Shown: positions 24,627 through 32,600 of the stretch, piece after piece
Layout of the letters: every line of letters begins with the position of its first letter
Numbering within the stretch: position 1 is the stretch's first letter
DNA from: Ahniella affigens
GTDB lineage: Bacteria; Pseudomonadota; Gammaproteobacteria; Xanthomonadales; Ahniellaceae
Assembly (NCBI RefSeq): GCF_003015185.1
Contig: NZ_CP027860.1
Coordinates: 2,542,001-2,606,000 of the forward strand
Direction of reading: 5' to 3'
DNA length: 64,000 nt
Notes under the pieces: generated by a model
What the model was told of the DNA's origin: nothing
The model's input: the letters and a program-made list of their open reading frames with translations, nothing else
Database searches by the model: none
Translations under genes and position numbers: made by a program

Positions 24627-25133
24627 TCAGGCCAGCTTAGCGGCAGGCGGCAAGTGCGCCGGACGCGGCAAATACCGGAGCCAGATCAACCACACGACCA
24701 GCGCATCGATGATGATCAAGGCCTGCCACAGATACAGGTGGAACCACTCGAACCACGTCTGGCTCCATTGGCCCAGATAGAACAGGCTGATGATTCGAAC
24801 CACATTCAGCGATTGGATGGCGACAAAGCCAATCATGAACCCAACCGCGCGATGCTTCCACGGCGCCGGAAACGCCAGCACGGCCGCAACCAGGATAATG
24901 ACCGCCTCGACGCCGTTGCAGCCACGCTCAATCGAGACCGCAAAGCCGCTCTGTGCCTGAATGACCTTGCCATAAGTCACGACGGAGTCATCGAACACTT
25001 GAATGAGCCAAGTACAGAAGCGCGCCAAGCCCTCCGTAAACGGAAAGATGACGTGATCCTCAACCGGGCGCAGCACTTCGAGACCAAACAAGGCCATCAA
25101 GTACACCATGAACAACACGGCAAATCGAATCAT
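24627..25133 (-). CDS. xrtH: exosortase H (IPTL-CTERM-type transpeptidase)
   Basis: A 168-residue polytopic inner-membrane cysteine transpeptidase. The catalytic residues are visible: Cys72 in SIERGCNGVEA, Arg113 in NVVRIIS and His132 in WFHLYLWQ. The short length and lack of a C-terminal periplasmic domain match exosortase H, which pairs with IPTLxxWG-type C-terminal sorting signals. It recognises the signal, cleaves it and transfers the protein to a surface anchor. It stands apart from any polysaccharide gene cluster. Two proteins in this window, ending at 10806 and 39134, carry related signals. A 17-codon frame overlaps its ATG (ATGA). The subfamily name is from motif memory. Confidence 0.85.
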   Translation of the reverse strand: MIRFAVLFMVYLMALFGLEVLRPVEDHVIFPFTEGLARFCTWLIQVFDDSVVTYGKVIQAQSGFAVSIERGCNGVEAVIILVAAVLAFPAPWKHRAVGFMIGFVAIQSLNVVRIISLFYLGQWSQTWFEWFHLYLWQALIIIDALVVWLIWLRYLPRPAHLPPAAKLA

Positions 25134-25183
25134 AAGAACTTGTTCAACGCCGCAATTGCGGCCAGGATCAGCAATGCTAGCAT
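25130..25183 (-). CDS. possible 17-residue hydrophobic micro-ORF coupled to xrtH
   Basis: A frame of 17 codons reads MLALLILAAIAALNKFL and stops inside the xrtH start codon (ATGA overlap). The peptide looks like a short membrane helix or a leader. The ribosome-binding site is weak (GGACGG, six bases upstream). It could be a translational-coupling leader for xrtH, a membrane micropeptide, or chance. The adjacent 25184-25358 stretch, upstream of aroK, holds only an 18-base palindrome at 25271-25288. Confidence 0.25.
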   Translation of the reverse strand: MLALLILAAIAALNKFL

Positions 25184-25358
25184 TCCTGACCGTCCAATTT
25201 GCGAGTGAACTGTGATCCTGGCTGAACCGAGTCTCTGCCCGCTACCCTGCCCCCTGACCTGCTTGCTGATGGCCGGTCAGGACCGGCCCGACGAGCCCGT
25301 CTACCGCGGTCTTTCGACCTCTTGCTGGTCGACGTATTGCTGACTTGGGGTGGACCGA

Positions 25359-25901
25359 ATGAATCCATCGGCCAACCTGTTTCTGATCGGCCCCATGGGC
25401 GCGGGCAAGACCACGCTCGGCAAGAAGCTGGCCGAGCACTATGGACTGCAATTCATCGACCTGGACGATGAAATCGAGCGGCGCTGCGGCGTATCGGTCG
25501 CAACGGTTTTTGAGATTGAAGGCGAGCCCGGGTTCCGCCAGCGCGAGAGCAAGTGCTTGGCCGAAATGTGCCAATTGCGCGGCATCGTGCTGGCGACGGG
25601 TGGCGGCAGCGTGCTGCTGCCTGAGAACCGGGCCATGCTGAGCGCTCACGGCTTTGTCCTATACCTGCCGGTTACCGTCGATCAGCAGTTGAGCCGACTA
25701 GCCCGCGATCGCAAGCGTCCCCTGCTGCAGGCGCCAGACCGACGCGAACGCCTGACCGCCATGGCCACCGTCCGCACGCCGCTTTACGAGGCCACGGCCG
25801 ATCTGCGTCTGGACGCCGATTCCAATCAAATCATTAAAGTCATGGAGACTGCCGTGCAGCAACTCGACGCTCGTTGGCAGATCTTGGGACAAGCCGCATG
25901 A
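25359..25901 (+). CDS. aroK: shikimate kinase
   Basis: A 180-residue enzyme that phosphorylates shikimate at the 3-hydroxyl with ATP, the fifth step of chorismate synthesis, in the cytoplasm. The P-loop is GPMGAGKTT (Walker A). The substrate-binding Asp is in FIDLDDEIERRCG, and the glycine-rich shikimate site is LATGGGSVL. The LID Arg is in ARDRKRPLLQ. The ATG at 25359 is preceded by GGGGTGG; a GTG at 25350 is also possible. The stop overlaps the aroB start by ATGA, a common aroKB arrangement. The pilus secretin gene often found upstream of aroK is absent. Confidence 0.95.
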   Translation: MNPSANLFLIGPMGAGKTTLGKKLAEHYGLQFIDLDDEIERRCGVSVATVFEIEGEPGFRQRESKCLAEMCQLRGIVLATGGGSVLLPENRAMLSAHGFVLYLPVTVDQQLSRLARDRKRPLLQAPDRRERLTAMATVRTPLYEATADLRLDADSNQIIKVMETAVQQLDARWQILGQAA

Positions 25902-26968
25902 ATCATCGACTCGCTGTGGATCTGGGCGAACGCTCGTATCCCATCATCATCGGCAGTGGCCTGCTCGGGGCCGACCGCTTGCGCCCACACCTCGACGGCC
26001 GCCAGGTTCTGGTGGTCAGCAATGAAACGATTGCCCCGCTTTACCTGGACAAGGTTCTCGCCGACTTGCACGGCTACCGGGTGGGGCAACACATTCTTCG
26101 CGATGGCGAACCGTTCAAGACGTGGGACGAGTTGGGCGGGATCTTGGCCGCGCTTGCCGGAATCAGAGCCAGCCGCGATGCGGTCATCATCGCGCTGGGT
26201 GGTGGCGTCGTCGGCGACATGAGTGGCTTCGCCGCATCCGTCTGGATGCGCGGCATCGAGTTCCTCCAGATACCCACTACGCTGCTGGCCATGGTGGACT
26301 CATCGGTAGGCGGCAAGACCGGCGTCAATCTCCCTGAAGGCAAGAACCTGGTCGGGGCATTTCATCAACCGCGTGCCGTCATAGCCGACCTCGACACCCT
26401 GAATACGCTCCCAGAACGCGAGTTTCGTGCGGGCCTCGCCGAAGCGATCAAATATGGCGCGATTGTCGACGCGGGACTCTTCGAATGGTACGAGCGGCAT
26501 CTGGACGCCATTCTTGCCCGTGATCCGATGGCCCTGCTGGAAGTCGTCAAGACCAGTTGTACGATCAAGGCCGACATCGTCAAACGCGACGAGCACGAAC
26601 ACGGTGATCGCGCCCTGCTCAATTTTGGCCACACCTTCGGACACGCCATCGAAACGCTGGGCGGCTACAGCCAGCATCTGCACGGCGAGGCCGTCGCCCT
26701 GGGCATGGTGCTTGCCGCCCGCTTGTCAACAGCGCTGAAGCGAGCGCCCGCTGCCGACAGCGGCCGACTGACGGCATTGATCGAGCGACTCGGCATGCCG
26801 ACGACCTTGCCACCGGGTTTCAGCCCCGCCGCAATGGTGGCCGCGATGCGTCTCGACAAGAAAGTCCTGAACGATACCTTGCGCCTGATTCTCTGGCGAG
26901 GCATCGGGCAGGCCGACATCGTGCCGGGCGTGCCCGAAGCGGACATTCTCGCAACGCTTAGCGCTTAA
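25898..26968 (+). CDS. aroB: 3-dehydroquinate synthase
   Basis: A 356-residue NAD- and metal-dependent enzyme converting DAHP to 3-dehydroquinate, step two of the shikimate pathway. Motifs: the NAD-binding GGGVVGDMSGFAAS, the substrate loop PTTLLAMVDSSVGGKTGVN, the metal-ligand Glu in GLAEAIKYG, and the metal His in NFGHTFGHAIE and HGEAVALGM. Length matches the family. Translation is coupled to aroK by a four-base overlap. A weak stem-loop at 27021-27042 lies between it and the convergent dehydrogenase gene. Confidence 0.96.
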   Translation: MNHRLAVDLGERSYPIIIGSGLLGADRLRPHLDGRQVLVVSNETIAPLYLDKVLADLHGYRVGQHILRDGEPFKTWDELGGILAALAGIRASRDAVIIALGGGVVGDMSGFAASVWMRGIEFLQIPTTLLAMVDSSVGGKTGVNLPEGKNLVGAFHQPRAVIADLDTLNTLPEREFRAGLAEAIKYGAIVDAGLFEWYERHLDAILARDPMALLEVVKTSCTIKADIVKRDEHEHGDRALLNFGHTFGHAIETLGGYSQHLHGEAVALGMVLAARLSTALKRAPAADSGRLTALIERLGMPTTLPPGFSPAAMVAAMRLDKKVLNDTLRLILWRGIGQADIVPGVPEADILATLSA

Positions 26969-27020
26969 GAATCAATCACTTAGGTAACGGAACCGAGACA
27001 GCCCGTTTCTGGCTTGCATC

Positions 27021-27042
27021 GACGCTGAACGTGTACAGCGTC
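27021..27042. terminator. short stem-loop between convergent aroB and acyl-CoA dehydrogenase genes
   Basis: GACGCTG at 27021-27027 pairs with CAGCGTC at 27036-27042 around an eight-base loop. It sits in the 77-bp space between two convergent genes and could act on either strand. There is no clear T-tract. Confidence 0.3.
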
Positions 27043-27045
27043 AAC

Positions 27046-28263
27046 TTAGCGCGTCTTGAACCGGGCGAGCTCATTCTTGGCAATGCTCGCTCGATGCACT
27101 TCGTCCGGGCCATCGGCAATGCGAAGCGCCCGCGCCTGCATATAGAAGTCGGCCAGTGGCCAGTCCTGGCTCAGGCCACCAGCGCCAAACGCCTGAATCG
27201 CCAGATCCACGGCGTCACAAGCAAGCTTTGGCGCCACGACCTTGATCATCGCGATCTCGTTCTTCGCGACCTTGTTGCCGACCGTGTCCATCATCCACGC
27301 GGCTTTCAGTGTCAGAAGCCGCGCCTGCTCAATGCTGCAGCGCAGGTCGCCAATCCGCTCGTGCCAGATCGACTGCGTGGCAATGGGCTTGCCAAACGCC
27401 ACCCGGGTCAAGAGGCGTTCGCACATCAGCGCCATCGCCCGTTCGGCCACGCCGATCAGCCGCATGCAGTGATGGATCCGACCCGGCCCCAACCGACCCT
27501 GAGCGATCTCAAAGCCGCGACCCTCACCCAGAAGGATGTTGGCGGCCGGCACGCGCACGTTGTCAAAACGCATCTCGCAATGTCCGTGAGGCGCATCGTC
27601 CAGACCAAATACCGGCAGCGGCCGCAGGACGGTGAGCCCCTGCGCATCCGCCGGCACCAACACCATGCTTTGCTGATGGTGCACATCGGCCGACGGATCG
27701 GTCTTGCCCATGACGATATAGACCTTGCAGCGCGGGTCGCCGGCACCGGAGATCCACCATTTACGACCGTTGATCACGTAGTCGCCGCCCTCTCGCGCGA
27801 TCAACGTTTCCACGTTGGTCGCATCGCTGGATGCGACTTGCGGCTCGGTCATCGCAAACCCGGACCGGATGGCGCCTTTCAGCAGCGGCGCGAGCCATTG
27901 GGCTTGCTGTGCCGGCGTGCCGTAGCGCGCGAGGACTTCCATGTTGCCGGTGTCTGGCGCCGAGCAATTGAACACCTCGCTCGCCCAAAACACTTTGCCC
28001 ATTTCCTCAGCCAAGGGCGCGTATTCGTAGTTCGTCAGCCCGGCGCCATGCTCGGACTCGGGAAGAAACAAGTTCCAGAGGCCTGCAGCCTGAGCCTTGG
28101 GCTTGAGTGATTCAATCAGCTGAGTCGGCGTCCAGCGCCTGCCCGCGGCCGTATTGGCCTCCACCTCGGCGCGAAATTCGTGCTCGCGCGGGTAGATCTC
28201 GGCCTGCATGAAGGCTTTCAGTTGACTCAAGTAGTCGTTGCAACGGTCGGTGTACAAAAACAT
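27046..28263 (-). CDS. acyl-CoA dehydrogenase (ACAD10/11-like)
   Basis: A 405-residue FAD-dependent dehydrogenase forming the alpha-beta double bond in acyl-CoA. Motifs: FAD-binding [15 protein letters not shown], the WWISGAG segment, the [15 protein letters not shown] helix, and the C-terminal GPDEVHR substrate/FAD block. The opening residues ([16 protein letters not shown]) and length match the group related to the ACAD10/11 C-terminal domain, which acts on 4-hydroxy or long-chain acyl-CoAs. It begins three bases after the stop of a phosphotransferase-family gene. Together the two resemble the split form of the fused eukaryotic ACAD10/11, in which the kinase-like domain phosphorylates the 4-hydroxy group before elimination. 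Substrate is inferred. Confidence 0.92.
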   Translation of the reverse strand: MFLYTDRCNDYLSQLKAFMQAEIYPREHEFRAEVEANTAAGRRWTPTQLIESLKPKAQAAGLWNLFLPESEHGAGLTNYEYAPLAEEMGKVFWASEVFNCSAPDTGNMEVLARYGTPAQQAQWLAPLLKGAIRSGFAMTEPQVASSDATNVETLIAREGGDYVINGRKWWISGAGDPRCKVYIVMGKTDPSADVHHQQSMVLVPADAQGLTVLRPLPVFGLDDAPHGHCEMRFDNVRVPAANILLGEGRGFEIAQGRLGPGRIHHCMRLIGVAERAMALMCERLLTRVAFGKPIATQSIWHERIGDLRCSIEQARLLTLKAAWMMDTVGNKVAKNEIAMIKVVAPKLACDAVDLAIQAFGAGGLSQDWPLADFYMQARALRIADGPDEVHRASIAKNELARFKTR

Positions 28264-28266
28264 GGC

Positions 28267-29301
28267 TCAGGCGCGCTCCGCAAATGACCAGCCCAATGCA
28301 GCGACTTTCGCCGCCAAGGCGCCTTGTTCGGCAGCCTTGGCACTGGCCGCCGTCCCTTCCAATACCCGCTTGGCAATACCCTGGGCAATGGCCGCCAGGC
28401 GGAACAGGTTGTAGGCAAGATAGAAGTTGAAATGCCCAATCGGCGGCAAACCGCGCGCATTGGCATAGGCTGCCACGTGGGCTTCCAGGCTCGGAATACC
28501 CAGTGCGGCCAGATCGATGCCAGCGAGGCCGCGCATCGGGCCCGGCGGCGTAAACCAGGCCAGGCAGTTGTAAGCGAAATCGGCCAACGGATCGCCGAGC
28601 GTCGAGAGTTCCCAATCAAGCACGGCACGGACCGTGAGCGTTTCCGCATCAAAAATCAGATTGTCGAGCCGGAAATCACCGTGCACCAGACGCGTTTCCG
28701 AAATGGCCGGAATATGGGCTGGCAACCAATTCATTAGTTGATCCATCGCCGGAATCGGCTCAGTAACCGAGGCCAGATACTGCTTGCTCCACCGGCCGAT
28801 CTGTCGCTCGAAGAAGTTGCCCGGCTTGGCGTAGTCAGCCAGGCCGATCTGCTCCGGGTCCAACGCATGGAGTTTGGCAATCGTCTCGTTCATCCCCGCA
28901 AATACCTGCGCGCGCTGATCCGGCTCCAGTTCGGGCAGACGCGGATCAAAGAACACCCGGCCAGGCACGTGCGCCATCAAGTAAAACGCGCGTCCGATGA
29001 TCGCCTCGTCCTCGCAGAGCAATACGGTCTGGGCGACCGGCACAGGTGTTGGCAAAAGCGCCTCCAGCACTCGGTACTCGCGTTCGATCGCATGCGCCGA
29101 GGGCAACAGCTTCGCGACCGGCCCAGGCTTGCAGCGCATCACCCAATCAGCGTGGCGGCACTGCAGGCGGTAGGTCGGATTGGATTGTCCACCCTCAAAC
29201 CGAGTCAGCGATTCCAGCGTGCCTGCATCCGGAAAGCGCTCGGCCAGGAACCTTTCTAGCGCCTGGCGAACGTCGGGTTCCTGGATCGGGTCATGTCTCA
29301 C
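28267..29301 (-). CDS. APH-family phosphotransferase paired with the acyl-CoA dehydrogenase
   Basis: A 344-residue aminoglycoside-phosphotransferase-fold protein. The nucleotide loop is FEGGQSNPTYRL, with a Lys in the VMRCKPGPVAKLL strand. The catalytic block RLVHGDFRLDNLIFD carries the Brenner motif Asp and Asn, and VLDWELSTLGDPLADFAY holds the metal-binding Asp. This variant occurs with ACAD10/11 dehydrogenases and is thought to phosphorylate 4-hydroxyacyl-CoA. The start is GTG at 29301, with AGGAG five bases upstream; a longer frame to 29481 lacks one. First gene of a two-gene operon. Confidence 0.88.
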   Translation of the reverse strand: MRHDPIQEPDVRQALERFLAERFPDAGTLESLTRFEGGQSNPTYRLQCRHADWVMRCKPGPVAKLLPSAHAIEREYRVLEALLPTPVPVAQTVLLCEDEAIIGRAFYLMAHVPGRVFFDPRLPELEPDQRAQVFAGMNETIAKLHALDPEQIGLADYAKPGNFFERQIGRWSKQYLASVTEPIPAMDQLMNWLPAHIPAISETRLVHGDFRLDNLIFDAETLTVRAVLDWELSTLGDPLADFAYNCLAWFTPPGPMRGLAGIDLAALGIPSLEAHVAAYANARGLPPIGHFNFYLAYNLFRLAAIAQGIAKRVLEGTAASAKAAEQGALAAKVAALGWSFAERA

Positions 29302-29634
29302 GAAAGCTCCTGTTGAAATGAGTCGGTGATGGTTCGTCACCAAAAACTGGTGTAGTAGCGAGGTGCGGATTCCGGCAACCCCCTGAGTGTAGCGTTTTGC
29401 CCAGCCCCGTCGGCTTTGCGATAATGCTGGGGTGACGCCCGTTTTGAATGGCCGGCGGCTGCCAAACGAATTTTCGAACAAGAATCACGTTTGTTTAGCA
29501 AATATATGATTTATAAATATTTTGTTCGAAGGTTCAAGAACGATTTCTGGCACCAGTAGAGGTTCATTTCGACCGGCGCCGCGCGATAACCGATTGATCG
29601 GCCTATGAGCCGATCAACATGACGATGACCTGAC
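29302..29634 (+). promoter_or_regulatory. 333-bp divergent control region with two inverted repeats
   Basis: This lies between the divergent phosphotransferase and glycosyltransferase genes. TTCGAACAA (29473-29481) and TTGTTCGAA (29522-29530) form perfect nine-base arms 40 bp apart. They flank the most AT-rich stretch nearby (ATATATGATTTATAAATATT), where -10-like elements sit. A second perfect repeat, TTGATCGGC (29594-29602) and GCCGATCAA (29609-29617), has a six-base loop and ends 17 bases before the GTG start at 29635. The first pair resembles a looped operator; the second could be an operator or a 5'-leader hairpin. Confidence 0.5.
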
Positions 29635-32600
29635 GTGAGTCCAACCCGCCCTCTCGGCATAGCCGTTTTCGGCCATGCCGTCCCGGAATCCTTGACGCGC
29701 CAGCTGGCGACGGGCCGCTTTGCGGGCGTCCCGGTCAAGACGCTCCCCTTTTTGCCTCCGGATGTCGTGGCGGCACCGCTCGAGATCCGCGAACACGTTC
29801 GGCTGCTACGCGCCGACTGGCCCGCGCACGACATTTTGCTGTTGTCGGCAGTCGCCGTGTTCCCTGATACCGCCTTGAGCCGGATCGACGCGGCCCGCGC
29901 GCTATTGCCCGAATGCGCCGTGCTGAGCCCCCTCTGCACCGGGCTTGCGTCGCTGAATCCGCTGGCGCCCGGCCTTGTCTTGAGTGCCGAATACGCGGCA
30001 CTGGATCGCCTTCTGGCGCACATCGCGCCCGGCGAAGTTCTGCCAGTCGAGACGTTCCAAACCGCTTGCAGCGTCTGGACTCCCGGTGCCGAGACTGCGG
30101 CCAATCCTGATTGCTACGCACTGGCCAACTGCCTGATTGACGAGCCTCGCGAACGGTGGGTCGGGCAATGCATTCCCGACGACTGGCGCGAGTTACCGCC
30201 CGAAAATCGTCTCGCGAGCCTGCGCGCCCGACTCAAGCGACACGTCAATGACGGCGGTCTGCTCGCAACGGAGACACGCTACCCCGGCCACGATGACCGG
30301 CCCGTCTACCTGCACGTGCTGCACGGTTGGGGCGGCGGCGCTGAACAGTTCGTGCTCGACTTCGCACGCGCCCGGGCATCGGAGCATCACTTGCTTTTGC
30401 GCAGCCATGGCGATGTCGGCCGCAAGTCATATGGCGAGGCGATCAGCTTGGCGTTGATCGAACGTGACCAAGTGCGGGAGCTCGGCCGCTGGCCGCTGGC
30501 GCCCGCGATTGCCGACACGGTTCTGGAGCATCCCGCGTACCGGGCAAGGTTGCAGCAGTTGGTCGCCGCTTATGGGGTCGGTCGAATACTCGTGTCGTCG
30601 CTGATCGGCCACAGCCTGGATGCGCTCCGCCTCAACCGTCCGACCCTGTTCATCAGCCACGATTACTATCCGTTCTGGCCCATTCTGCATCAGAACTTCG
30701 ACGCGCCCGACGTCGATGACCAAGCGCAATCGCTGCGGACGGCGTTACAACAGTGCCAACATCCGTTCGCCGCGAACACCGCAGACTACTGGCTGACATT
30801 GCGCAATGCCCTGGTCGAAACGTTAGCCGAGCAGTCGATCAAGGGCGTGGTGCCAAGCGCCAGTGTCGCGCGCAATCTCCAGCGAATTGCGCCTACCCTG
30901 CCCACGCCAAGCCTGATCGAGCACGGTCATTCGCCATTTGCCGAATCGCGCGCCGTCACGCCGCATGGCGGCAGCAGCCTGCGGATCCTGATTTTGGGAC
31001 GCATCAATGGCGGCAAGGGTGAATGGCTGCTCAAGCACGTCCTGCCACGTGTGACCAAAGACCACAGCGTTTGGTTGATTGGCTGCGGCCGGCCGGGCAT
31101 GCAGTACTTCGGTCAGCGCAACGTACATGTCCAGTTGAACTATGAACGCAGCGAACTGCCCGCCCTGCTAGCCACGGTGCAACCTGACCTTGCCCTGATG
31201 CCGGTCAGCGTCGCTGAGAGCTTCAGCTTCACGCTGAGCGAGCTGTGGTCACTCCGTATTGTCCCGGTTGCAAGCCGCATGGGCAGTCTGGCCGAGCGCA
31301 TTCGCGATGACCAGACGGGTATTCTGTTTGATCCTGATGCCGATTCGCTGCTGCAAACCATCAACGCGCTGGAACACGATCGCCAACGGTTGGACCGCAT
31401 TCGAAAAAACTTAGCGACGCTCCGCCTCCGCGATTTGGAAGCGATGCGCCAGGACTACGACGCCCGCTTCGGTGCGCCCTGCCCCATCGCGATTGCCGCC
31501 GCCAGTTTTGATGCGTCAGCGCCTGATCTGCTGCAGTTCGTGTCTGAGCAGTACTTGCGTGAATCCGCGCAACGCCAGCACTGGCAGACTCAGGCCGCGG
31601 CCCTGGCTGCCGAATCCAAACGGCGTGCCGAATGGGGTTTTGATCTGGATCGCCAGGTCGGCCAACTGACACGCGCCCGCGATCAAGCCTTGGCGACGAT
31701 CGTGGACAAAGATCGCGCGCTTGCCGATCGCGAGCACTGGGTCGACGAATTGGAGACCGAGCGCGCGCGCCTGGCTGAACTGCTGCAAGACGAACAACGA
31801 CAACTGCGTGATGCCCATGCTGGCTGGTCCAAAGAAGTGGACCGTCTCGAAGCCGAGCGCTCTCGCTTTGAGCGCGAGCTGAATAGCGTGTATCAATCGA
31901 CTTCCTGGAAACTGACCCGCCCCATGCGCCTTTTGATGTCCAAAGCCCGCGCCTGGCGCAGCCGTCTGGGCTATGCCATCCAACGCACCCTTGGCAATTG
32001 GCGCCGCCTGCAGGGTTACTGGCAACGCCATGGCGTCTCGGCGACGCTGGATCGTGCCCGCCAGGAATTCACCAGTGCCGAACCCAAGCTGCAACCGATC
32101 CTGCCTGCCGAACCGGTTGCGGTGGCGATGACCGACCTCCTTTTCCCGGCGCACGACACCGCCCCGGACGTCAGCATCATCATTCCGGTCTACAACAAGT
32201 TTGCTTACACCGCCGCGTGCCTCGCATCGGTCCAGAACGTGGGCGCGACGCGATCGTTTGAAGTGATCGTGGTAGACGACGGATCGAGCGACGAAACCGA
32301 AGCGCAGTTGCGCACCGTTCCGGGGCTCCGTTATCACCGCAACGCCCAGAACCTAGGCTTCGTTGGGGCCTGCAATGCCGGCGCCGAGCGGTCACGAGGC
32401 ACCTATCTCGTGTTCCTGAACAACGATACGGTGGTGTGTCCGGGTTGGCTCGACGCGCTGATCGACACGTTTGAGAAGCATGAGCGCGTCGGGTTGGTCG
32501 GCGCCAAGCTCGTCTACCCGGACGGCCGGCTGCAGGAAGCCGGCGGCATCATCTTCGCTGACGGCTCCGGCTGGAACTATGGGCGGTTTGGTGATCCCGC

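Noticed and set aside
25271-25288. Palindrome GGCCGGTC-AG-GACCGGCC as a terminator
   Set aside because: The two-base loop is too tight for a hairpin terminator and no T-tract follows. It may be a protein site, but there is no further support.
25200-25340. Small plus-strand frame upstream of aroK
   Set aside because: Cys/Pro/Leu-rich without a ribosome-binding site; looks like chance.
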